DNA of 64,000 bases, from assembly GCF_024721585.1 (NCBI RefSeq), contig NZ_CP102629.1, positions 62,001 through 126,000 of the forward strand, read 5' to 3'. Both the position numbers and the translations under genes were made by a program. Each line of letters begins with the position of its first letter. Within the stretch, counting starts at the first letter, position 1. This document shows positions 1 through 7,597 of the stretch, piece after piece. Below the pieces are notes generated by a model. That model was not told the DNA's origin and searched no databases. It saw only the letters and a program-made list of their open reading frames with translations. The DNA comes from Sphingomicrobium aestuariivivum. Its GTDB lineage: Bacteria; Pseudomonadota; Alphaproteobacteria; Sphingomonadales; Sphingomonadaceae.

Positions 1-196
1 GTGCAGGCGGCATGGCTGACCGTTGCTCGTCACTCAGCAATGAGAGAGCAATTGGAATGCCTCGATGTTCCTCGAGGCTGCGTGATAGGCGGACCCAGTC
101 GTCAGGCCTGTAATTATCAACGCCACCGGCATGAGGAAGCTGTTTCCTGCCCAGAATGGCTGCCCCCAGTTGCTCCCATCGCTCAAGGTGATGCAT
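1..196 (-). CDS. Partial hypothetical protein (N-terminal 65 residues, runs off the left edge)
   Basis: Reading the minus strand from an ATG at 196 gives 65 codons without a stop down to position 2, so the gene continues outside the window. An AGGAG-like ribosome site lies a few bases upstream of the TTG/ATG pair at 199/196, which supports this start. The visible peptide is soluble, rich in Trp, Leu and Arg, and has no signal peptide or membrane segment. I do not recognise the family. It points the same way as the exopolysaccharide genes, and its start lies about 125 bases beyond the stop of the autokinase at 322, so it could be the next gene of that locus. Confidence 0.5.
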   Translation of the reverse strand, partial: MHHLERWEQLGAAILGRKQLPHAGGVDNYRPDDWVRLSRSLEEHRGIPIALSLLSDEQRSAMPPA

Positions 197-321
197 CAAG
201 TCGCTCCTGACGCGTGAGGTTCTTGTGTGGGCGGGGCATTTGCAGCCGGACCAATTCCCCCGTCATCGAGTCTCAACATCGCTGGCCAACACGAATTGGG
301 GCGTGAGCAAGCCCTCTCGGT

Positions 322-2514
322 CTAAGCGGCCTTGCGAGGGCTGCCATAATCGTAAGAGCTGTATCCATTCCGCTTGCCATATCCATACGTGTCACGTCGT
401 TCGTCAAACTTTGTCAGTAGCGCCCCCACAATTCGAGCGTGGACCGAATCCAGACGGTCCAGGGCGGCGTTTGCCGTGGCAGCAGGCGTCCGATTGGATT
501 CAACCACGAAGAGTGTCCCTTCTGCGTGATGAGCAAAGAGAAGCGCGTCCGCGAGCCCGAGCACTGGAGGTCCATCAATAATGACGTGATCAAAATGAAC
601 CAGCGCTTCGTCGATGAATGCCGGAAGACTGCCCCCCGACAAAAGTTGGGCGGGCTGGGAAGGGCAGGTCCCCGCAAAGATTGCAGAGAGGTTTTCGGTG
701 TCGGTCTCGTGGACGATATCAGCGAAACCGACCTTCCCCATCAGGTGATCGCTTAGCCCCCGATCAAGTGGCAGGGAGAGCAAGGCGTGTATCGACGGCG
801 AGCGCAAATCACCATCCACTAACAGGACGCTTGCGCCCGTAGAGGCGAGATCGCGAGCCAAGGAGAGCGTAGTAGTAGACTTTCCTTCTTTCTCACGGCT
901 GGACGTTACGAAGAGCGAGCGCGGAAATCCTTTCTCCGACAAATATTTGATCGTCGTGAGAGCCGAGTAGTAGGATTCTGTCAGTGCCAACTGTTCGACG
1001 TGGGACTTTCTCTTGCCTTCCTTGTTCAGCAGCTTGGGCGTCTGGCCCAGAAGGGGCACACCGAGCTTGCTTGCTAGGTCGTCAGGCGTGAGGCGCGCGC
1101 GCCTTAGTTGTTCATAGCCGAGAATGGCAGCAAATGATGCGGCTGCACCAAGCAACAGTGAGAGGGCAATGTTTCGCAGCGCGTTCGGGCTGGAAGGCGC
1201 GGCAGGCACCACGGCTTCGTCGACGACGCTGATCCGATTGGCGGTTGTTGTACCCGCCACGCCGATTTCCTTGTAGCGTTGAAGCAGGCCCTCATACAGC
1301 TGCCGATTGGTATCGATGTCACGCTGAATGATCTTCAGCCCGATCCCGCTCTGCTGTTCATCAAGAACTGCGACCTTTGCCTGTTCAACTTGTGCCCTAA
1401 GCGCCCTTTCTGCTGCGAGCGCCTGGAGATACTCACCCTCAAGGCCAGCGCCGATGGAGTTGTCCACGCGTGTCTGCTCGGCTGAGATCTGGCGATCAAG
1501 CTCGCCAATCTGTTCTTTAAGCGCGACGACCTTTGGGTATTCGGGGCCGAAATCGCTCTGGAGCTTGCTCAATTCGCCACGTTTTTCAGCGCGTTCATAG
1601 CGTAGCCGTGAAATCGTATCATTGCTTAGGGCCTCTGAAGCCGCCTTGCCGCCGTTGTTAGAGCGAAACTGCGATTCAGCGCGAACGCGCTCGGCCGTTG
1701 CCTGCGTCAGTTCCGCATTGAGGCGGGCGAGGGTTGCGCCGTCGATGGTCGTCGTGCTGGCATCGCTCGACACGCCCTGCTCGCCGATCAGTCCTGTCCT
1801 GCGGGCATAATCTGCCGCCTGCCGCTCGCTGTCTTCGAGGCGGCCGCGGACTTCCTCGAGCCGTCCAGCCAAGAAGTCGCGAGCCATGCGAGTGGCTTCG
1901 AAGCGCTGCTCGAGATCCATCTCCATATATTGCTGCGCGACGGCATTGGCGACGCGCGCAGCGCGTTGCGGATCGCGCGCCGTGAAATCGACGGTAACGA
2001 TATTGGAGTTGCTGACGGGCTTCACATTGATCCCACCCATCACCCGGCCCACGGCAGCCTTGCGCCGTTCGTCGACCGAAAGTTCTTGTAGGAGTTCTTC
2101 ACCGGCCTCTGGTCCGCCGATAAATTGATAGTCTTCTTCGAGACCCAGATCATCGACAACCATTTCCGCGAGGCGGCGGCTCTTCAACAACTCGTACTGG
2201 GTCTCGAAAAATTCCCAATCGGTCGTCCGGTCGACTTCAAGTCCTTCGACTTCCAATGCCTGCGCAGGCGCCCGCTCGATCTGGACCGTCGTGCTGCTGG
2301 TGTAATAGCGTTGAGCCGAGGCCGTGATGAGAAGCCCGAGAACAAGGCTAGCGCTCATTAGGGCGAGGATCAGGTATCGGTGCCCCCATGCCAACAGGAA
2401 AAGATCGAGGAGCGGTGACCCCGCAGGATGCTGTTCCTGCATTGGATCAAGATGGAACTTGGCGGTCGGCGGGCCACCGGGGCCGGGTTCGATCGTCGTC
2501 GGGAGATTGTTCAT
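322..2514 (-). CDS. Wzc-type polysaccharide co-polymerase / bacterial tyrosine autokinase (cassette 1)
   Basis: A 730-residue inner-membrane protein expected to control exopolysaccharide chain length and export. A transmembrane helix at about 46-66 opens the periplasmic Wzz-like domain, which contains long coiled coils (about 200-400). A second membrane helix (about 440-460) leads to the cytoplasmic BY-kinase domain. This has a Walker A motif ending EGKS (about 538-545), Walker A' VDGDLRSP (about 565) and Walker B IIDGPP (about 645). The last 25 residues carry a cluster of six tyrosines, the usual autophosphorylation tail. The protein is the full-length fused form rather than split Wzz plus kinase. 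It is the last gene of a three-gene minus-strand unit, starting 17 bases after the Wza-like gene. It is paralogous to the gene at 7598-9781. Confidence 0.9.
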   Translation of the reverse strand: MNNLPTTIEPGPGGPPTAKFHLDPMQEQHPAGSPLLDLFLLAWGHRYLILALMSASLVLGLLITASAQRYYTSSTTVQIERAPAQALEVEGLEVDRTTDWEFFETQYELLKSRRLAEMVVDDLGLEEDYQFIGGPEAGEELLQELSVDERRKAAVGRVMGGINVKPVSNSNIVTVDFTARDPQRAARVANAVAQQYMEMDLEQRFEATRMARDFLAGRLEEVRGRLEDSERQAADYARRTGLIGEQGVSSDASTTTIDGATLARLNAELTQATAERVRAESQFRSNNGGKAASEALSNDTISRLRYERAEKRGELSKLQSDFGPEYPKVVALKEQIGELDRQISAEQTRVDNSIGAGLEGEYLQALAAERALRAQVEQAKVAVLDEQQSGIGLKIIQRDIDTNRQLYEGLLQRYKEIGVAGTTTANRISVVDEAVVPAAPSSPNALRNIALSLLLGAAASFAAILGYEQLRRARLTPDDLASKLGVPLLGQTPKLLNKEGKRKSHVEQLALTESYYSALTTIKYLSEKGFPRSLFVTSSREKEGKSTTTLSLARDLASTGASVLLVDGDLRSPSIHALLSLPLDRGLSDHLMGKVGFADIVHETDTENLSAIFAGTCPSQPAQLLSGGSLPAFIDEALVHFDHVIIDGPPVLGLADALLFAHHAEGTLFVVESNRTPAATANAALDRLDSVHARIVGALLTKFDERRDTYGYGKRNGYSSYDYGSPRKAA

Positions 2515-2531
2515 GATCTGGCTTATCTGGC

Positions 2532-3230
2532 TCAGAGGATCGGGATGAAGCGCGAGAGGAGGGGGACACCATTGGCTTCGCTCAGGAAACGACGAACGCC
2601 ACTTTCGCCAACGACGACGATGTCATTGCCAAAGATTTGAGGATCGTCGACGCGGCCAGAACGGATCTCGTTGAGGTCGAACATAGCCGCCATTTTCTGT
2701 CCATCCACACGGCGAAAGATGATGACCTTGTCGGTATCAGCGACCTTGCTCAGCCCCTCCGCCGTCGCGATCGCGCGCTGTAGCGTCATCGGTCCCGAGA
2801 TCGGATAGATGCCGGGCTTTTCGACCGCGCCATCGACCGTCACGGTGTGCGCGCGAGCCTTGAGGACGTTCACGGAGACTTGGGGGTCGCGAATATAACG
2901 GCCTCGCAGCTGGTCAGCGATTTGGTCAGCCAGTTCGATAGGGGTCATGCCGCCCGCAGCGACCGAACCAATCAAGGGCAGAAGGATGTTGCCTGCCGCG
3001 TCGATCTGGCCTTTGCGCTCGAGCTCTGGGGCGTTGAAGACAGCGATCTCGATTTCGTCGCTTGGACCGAGGCGATATTCGCTCAACCCTGCCGTGACCT
3101 CGTTGGCATCCGGCGCAGGCAACGTTTCTGCTACGGCAACAACCTGCGAGTTCCGATCAAGCCCGGGCGTCGAACTGCAGGCCGCGAGGCCGCTTATCGC
3201 CACCAGGCTCATGACCAAGCGAACAAACAT
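2532..3230 (-). CDS. Wza-like polysaccharide export lipoprotein (cassette 1)
   Basis: A 232-residue precursor with a lipoprotein signal peptide; the lipobox LAAC puts the acylated cysteine near residue 18. It has a Poly_export domain (around GPSDEIEIAVF through the DPQVSVNV motif) followed by one SLBB-type beta-grasp domain (HTVTVDGAVEKPGIYP). This is the periplasmic/outer-membrane gate through which exopolysaccharide leaves. At 232 residues it is shorter than E. coli Wza and lacks a recognisable C-terminal amphipathic barrel helix, as in many alphaproteobacterial GumB-like proteins. It lies between the polymerase-like gene and the autokinase and should be cotranscribed with both. Confidence 0.9.
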   Translation of the reverse strand: MFVRLVMSLVAISGLAACSSTPGLDRNSQVVAVAETLPAPDANEVTAGLSEYRLGPSDEIEIAVFNAPELERKGQIDAAGNILLPLIGSVAAGGMTPIELADQIADQLRGRYIRDPQVSVNVLKARAHTVTVDGAVEKPGIYPISGPMTLQRAIATAEGLSKVADTDKVIIFRRVDGQKMAAMFDLNEIRSGRVDDPQIFGNDIVVVGESGVRRFLSEANGVPLLSRFIPIL

Positions 3231-3325
3231 TCAAACCCCTCCCCGAAGATCCATCCGCCTGCCAAAAAGCTTTGGCCGGTTCTTTTCAAGCCCTTCTGAA
3301 TCATTAACCCTAAAAAAGGCTTAAA

Positions 3326-5749
3326 TTATAGGGGGTAAAAGTCAAACCGCGGCTCGAGTAACCGAATGTCGAAACGACCGCCCGGGTTCATCACCCGCCA
3401 GGAGAAAATCGGGGCGGCGCAGCCCTTTGGAACGTCCACTGAGATCGAAATTCGGCCGTCGTTTGAGAGGGCCGTCTCGACGTCGAGCTCTCGGCTGTCA
3501 TCACAGACGAGCCGCGGCGTGACTGATGCCGTCCCTCGGCGGCCATCAACCTTGTAGCTCATCTGCAGTTGACCGCTTCCGATGGGTAGATGCCGCGCGG
3601 CAACGTCTCGCCTTGTCGCAAGCCTGCCGCTGATTCTTAAGCCATCCTTCATGTCCGCACGGCTCACCCGGACGCCCTGTCTTTCAGAGAGAGCCGGATC
3701 AAATGGCGTGCGCTCGGCGACCGAAAGCCCCTGCCAATAGGGGTGAACCGACAGTGCGAAACGGCCTGGATATAAAGTGCGGAATAGCGCCACTGCTTCT
3801 TCGTCACGATCTGCTGCGAGCAGCGCTGTGAAGGTCGCACTGGCAAATGCCGGACGGACCGGCCCCCGTTCACCAAGCAACGTGAGGAGATGCACCTGTC
3901 CCTCGAGTTCATTCTCGAACGGGGCCGTGATGACACTGGCGAGGAGACTAGCGTCATCGAGCGTCCCGTGCTCGTCCAGCGCCGCGACAAAGGCCGGGCG
4001 TTTGAGAACGGGGCGCACGACATTGGCGAGCACGGGGGGCAATTTTCGTCGTTTGGCGAGCGCCGTAAGTTGCTTCGCGGCTTCCTCATCTTCTCCAGCC
4101 TCCACAGCGGCGAGAAAGAGAAATGTCTGCATGGGACTGCTTCGCCAACCCAGTTGATTTAGCAGTTGTCGATCTGCCGTACTGTACTGTTCTGGGTCCA
4201 GGAGAAGCAGGGCGGCCGCGTCGGGACTGAGGGGCGCGCGGTCAAATGCAGCGCGAGCGTCGCGGACTGCAGCCGTGGGATCGCGGCTCGCATCACTCAG
4301 CGCCTGCAACGTCAGCGCCTGTGCATTGTCAGGGTCAAAGCGCAATGCGCTAATCGGTCGATCCGCCTCGAGATGAAGCTGGGCAATCAAGGGCGGCGCG
4401 ACGAAATATGTCGCGATAAAGCCGCCGACAGTAACGCCTGCGGCCATCCCCCAGCCTCGCCTTCGAGGAAGAACGGCTAGCGTCATCAAACGCGGATTGA
4501 ACGGAATGAGCAGGAAGGTCAACGCGATGACCGCGATCGCTTCGGTGCGCAGCGCATAATCAATGAGGCTGTGGGCGCCAATGAGAGCAAGACCGATCAG
4601 TGAAAGTAATCGTACTTGTCCTGACTGCCCCGACGTTCGCTTGTAAGTCCGAATGTATGCGCCCGTCGCGACCACGATGAAAAGGAGGCCCGGAACTCCG
4701 GCCTCTACCATGAACTCGATCGGTTCGTTGTGGGCGTGATTGACGTAAGCGGGAAAGAGCTGAGAAAGCGGCTCGACAGTGCGATACATAGACGCATAGG
4801 TGCCAAGCCCGCTGCCCCATGGGGCAACGTCGACCATGAGCGGCGCACTGTTTTTCCAAAATTGTAATCGGGTCGTAGCGCTAACAACACTATCGCTTTC
4901 GAACCAATTGCTGGTCCCCGGGACCAGCGCGCCAAGCGCGAAGCCGAGCATCAAGGCAGAGCCGGTCCCAGCTGTAAGTATACCTAGACGCGCGGCGAAG
5001 ACTTTGCGTACCAACACCAATGCTGCGATCCCGACGAACAGGACGCCTGCCTGCGAGCCACCGACAAAGGCTGCGAGCAGCGCGCTGACGATCAGCGCGG
5101 CCACAAGGAGTTTGATTCTCGACTGGTTGCGGGCCGTCGCTTTCGGCAGAACGATGGCCGCGGCGACGAGCGACAGTGCCTGGAAAAGCCCCTGGTGATT
5201 GACATTGGCAAAGAACCCACCGGCGCTTCGACTTTCCAGACCGAGGAACACCGGCCAATTGAACGCTGCACCGACGGCGAGTTGTAGGAGGGCGATTAAG
5301 CTACTGGCGACCGCTAGCGAGACGAGGGCGCAGAGCGTTATTCGGCGTTCGGTTTCGTCGGCGCCAAGCAATGCTAGCGCTGCACAGAGAGGGAAGAGCG
5401 ACGCGTAGATGAAGCGTAGTGTAGCTCCGGGGTCGAGGCTCAAGGTCCTTTGCGGTTCCAGACCCGCCCATTCGCGTATTGTATCGACCAGCGGGCGTTC
5501 GGCTAGGCCCCCCAAAGGCAAGAGCTGGAGAATCCCTAGACCGGCAAAACCCAGGAACAGGACGAGCACAAAGACCAGACCGTCGCCAAAGCGCCGGGTA
5601 CGGGTGAAATGGAGCGCGATCAGCAGCGGCAGGATGAAGCAGGCAGCGATCGCGAGGATTGCCGTTCCTAGAGCCCCGTACATGCTTCCACCGCCCGCCA
5701 GCACGGCTAGAACAAGCAGGGCAGGAGAGAGAAAGCGTAGGCGACCCAT
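3326..5749 (-). CDS. O-antigen ligase/Wzy-like polymerase fused to a periplasmic helical and beta domain
   Basis: An 807-residue protein. Residues 1 to about 440 are a polytopic membrane domain of ten or more hydrophobic helices of the O-antigen ligase/Wzy superfamily, with the characteristic large loop (HAHNEPIEFMVEAGVPG, about 340). Residues about 460-690 are Ala-rich helical repeats resembling TPR. The last about 110 residues look like a beta-sandwich. The helical and beta parts match the separate protein at 6486-7592: both share a SGQL segment, a single Cys before the last strands and a HPYWQGL/YPPLDWQL-like junction. It probably polymerises or ligates repeat units on the periplasmic face. 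It is the first gene of cassette 1. The C-terminal half could instead be a glycan-binding module. Confidence 0.85.
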   Translation of the reverse strand: MGRLRFLSPALLVLAVLAGGGSMYGALGTAILAIAACFILPLLIALHFTRTRRFGDGLVFVLVLFLGFAGLGILQLLPLGGLAERPLVDTIREWAGLEPQRTLSLDPGATLRFIYASLFPLCAALALLGADETERRITLCALVSLAVASSLIALLQLAVGAAFNWPVFLGLESRSAGGFFANVNHQGLFQALSLVAAAIVLPKATARNQSRIKLLVAALIVSALLAAFVGGSQAGVLFVGIAALVLVRKVFAARLGILTAGTGSALMLGFALGALVPGTSNWFESDSVVSATTRLQFWKNSAPLMVDVAPWGSGLGTYASMYRTVEPLSQLFPAYVNHAHNEPIEFMVEAGVPGLLFIVVATGAYIRTYKRTSGQSGQVRLLSLIGLALIGAHSLIDYALRTEAIAVIALTFLLIPFNPRLMTLAVLPRRRGWGMAAGVTVGGFIATYFVAPPLIAQLHLEADRPISALRFDPDNAQALTLQALSDASRDPTAAVRDARAAFDRAPLSPDAAALLLLDPEQYSTADRQLLNQLGWRSSPMQTFLFLAAVEAGEDEEAAKQLTALAKRRKLPPVLANVVRPVLKRPAFVAALDEHGTLDDASLLASVITAPFENELEGQVHLLTLLGERGPVRPAFASATFTALLAADRDEEAVALFRTLYPGRFALSVHPYWQGLSVAERTPFDPALSERQGVRVSRADMKDGLRISGRLATRRDVAARHLPIGSGQLQMSYKVDGRRGTASVTPRLVCDDSRELDVETALSNDGRISISVDVPKGCAAPIFSWRVMNPGGRFDIRLLEPRFDFYPL

Positions 5750-5824
5750 AATTATGGCGTAGGGAAAACTATCTAGGGTGTGAAGCGCGCTCTGCGCGCG
5801 AACGGCGCGGCCTCATGAGACTGC

Positions 5825-5854
5825 AAAAAAGGCGACCCTCTTTCGAGGATCGCC
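5825..5854 (-). terminator. Rho-independent terminator of the gene at 5881-6396
   Basis: Read on the minus strand, a 10-base arm (5854-5845) pairs with 5840-5831 with one mismatch across a four-base loop and is followed directly by six T residues (5830-5825). It lies 27 bases past the stop of the secreted protein and separates it from the cassette 1 operon. Confidence 0.75.
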
Positions 5855-5880
5855 CATTCTGTTGTAGTTTCTAACGAGGC

Positions 5881-6396
5881 CTACGGACTGACAGGCGAAG
5901 GATCGCTGTCGCCACCCGAGCTGGCAACTGCAATTGCCGCGCCCGTAGCGCCCGCTACCGCGACACCAACGAGCGGCGAGATCTTGCCGGCACCAGCACC
6001 AAAGGCCTGCGGACAAACCTCGCGCGAACCAGGCAGCGGGTTAACACCCATGACGGTGCCACCGCCGCGGGGCTTGCCCGAGCAGGGCGGGAGATTTTCG
6101 AGCGACACGGTGCGGATGGGTGATTTCCCGGCCGACGCGCGCTTCTCGCACTCAAGGTAGAACGGGTCGTTAGGCTTGTAGTTGATCACGGTGACAGCCG
6201 TCGGCTGGCCGACGGCGAACACACTATATTCGCAGATTGTGACCCCGCCGCCGACCCCGTGGAGTAGGCGGAACTGGTCCTGGACCTGAACAGCGCGCCG
6301 TGACGCGTCTGCCGTTTGGCTGCTGATTGCGAGGCTCGGGGAGGCAGTGGTCGTGAAAACCGAGGCAGCTGCCACGAGGAAAAACGTCTTTTTCAC
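5881..6396 (-). CDS. Secreted hypothetical protein with four cysteines
   Basis: A 171-residue protein from a GTG start at 6396, preceded by AAGG nine bases upstream. The N-terminus is a Sec signal peptide (lysines, then hydrophobic residues to about 23). The mature part has four cysteines (ICEY, LECEK, PPCSG, EVCPQ), which could form two disulfides. The C-terminus is a Gly/Ala-rich hydrophobic stretch (about 140-160) followed by an acidic Ser/Pro/Asp tail, resembling a membrane anchor or low-complexity spacer. I do not recognise the family. It sits between the two exopolysaccharide cassettes, has its own terminator, and is probably transcribed separately. Confidence 0.7.
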   Translation of the reverse strand: MKKTFFLVAAASVFTTTASPSLAISSQTADASRRAVQVQDQFRLLHGVGGGVTICEYSVFAVGQPTAVTVINYKPNDPFYLECEKRASAGKSPIRTVSLENLPPCSGKPRGGGTVMGVNPLPGSREVCPQAFGAGAGKISPLVGVAVAGATGAAIAVASSGGDSDPSPVSP

Positions 6397-6485
6397 TTGA
6401 TACCCTTTTTACATGACGAGGTTCGGATAAGTGCCACTATTGGCCTTGGCAACCCGTTGTATATTTTTGAACCAACAACAAATGA

Positions 6486-7592
6486 TCAATGCGTTATTTT
6501 CACTCCCCTGAGAGTCGCTTTGAAGGGAACCGAGCTATCCCATGCCGCTCCTTGAAGCCTCAGCCAAGCGTACCCACACTTTGGGTTATCGATCACCCAA
6601 ATGGCCTTTTCCGCAAAGGGTTGTGATGCTCGTTCTCCGCCATCGGGCCCGGCACATTGCAGCTCCATCCTTAACTCCCCCTGCCCGCTAATCGATCTGA
6701 GCTCGCCTTCTACACGGAGTTGGCCGGATCTTAGCGGGACAAGCCGTTCGGCTAGCAAGCCTGCGGTGCCATCGTTGATATAGAGCGTCCAATGATCCGG
6801 CACGGTCATCCTTGCGTTAGCATCACGACCCTTCATCAATTGCCAATCTAAAGGAGGGTAGGTGTAGGCGAGAGATGTCTCGTCGCCGCGAGACTGCTCC
6901 TTGATCAGTTCATGGAGATCAAAGGCATCATCGTAGCGTCCTGCACTAACTAGCTTTTGCACAAGGCGGAGGTCACTATTTTGGTCATCGACCTTCGTCT
7001 GTCGTAGGCGCAGCATCAGAAAATTGTCTAGCGCAGGCCCGTTCTTTGGAGGGCTCCGCCAGAACGACATGGCCCAGCCCGGTTCATTTGCGAGTTCGCC
7101 CGCGAGCCATTCGAACGTTGACGGGTCATTAAGTCCAAGAAGAAGCGCCTTGGCGTATTGCTCGCTCGCTTCTGGTCGCAATCGGCTTATCTGATCGAGA
7201 AGCGGCCCCATCGCTTCGAGATCAAACCGCTGTGTATGTTTTTCGAGCAGCGCTAGCGCGATGCGGATATTTCGCTTTTCGAGATTTTGCGATTGGATTT
7301 GGATTGCATGGCCGTCAAACTTCCCGCTTTCGGCGATGACAAAGAGGGCGTCGGTTGCAAAAGGTTCTCTAGCGTAGGCTGTCCGCGCATCCTCAATCAG
7401 AGCAGGAGCTAAATCTGGGTCACCGATAGGCTCAAGCAACGTCGGTGCCGCACGTTCAAGGACTTTTTCTCCAATTCGGAATCCGTTGAGGCTCTCCACC
7501 CAATCCGGTGCAGCCCCTTGAATATTACTCGTGGCCACGAGCGCCATGGGAGCCGCGAGGGCGATGGCGAGCAAGGCGCAGAAGTAGCGCAT
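6486..7592 (-). CDS. Periplasmic helical-repeat protein with C-terminal beta domain (cassette 2)
   Basis: A 368-residue protein with a signal peptide or N-terminal anchor (hydrophobic residues about 4-22). Residues about 45-240 are helical repeats. The C-terminal about 110 residues are predicted beta-rich and contain the SGQL segment and a late Cys. Both parts resemble the C-terminal half of the fused polymerase at 3326-5749. It starts five bases after the autokinase stop, so it is the last gene of cassette 2. No named domain is recognised. The context suggests a periplasmic accessory of the Wzy-type polymerase or of the secretion machine. Confidence 0.75.
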   Translation of the reverse strand: MRYFCALLAIALAAPMALVATSNIQGAAPDWVESLNGFRIGEKVLERAAPTLLEPIGDPDLAPALIEDARTAYAREPFATDALFVIAESGKFDGHAIQIQSQNLEKRNIRIALALLEKHTQRFDLEAMGPLLDQISRLRPEASEQYAKALLLGLNDPSTFEWLAGELANEPGWAMSFWRSPPKNGPALDNFLMLRLRQTKVDDQNSDLRLVQKLVSAGRYDDAFDLHELIKEQSRGDETSLAYTYPPLDWQLMKGRDANARMTVPDHWTLYINDGTAGLLAERLVPLRSGQLRVEGELRSISGQGELRMELQCAGPDGGERASQPFAEKAIWVIDNPKCGYAWLRLQGAAWDSSVPFKATLRGVKITH

Positions 7593-7597
7593 CGCGA

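Noticed and set aside
225-581. 118-codon plus-strand ORF at the left edge
   Set aside because: Overlaps the kinase domain of the autokinase on the other strand and has Arg/Pro-rich shadow composition.
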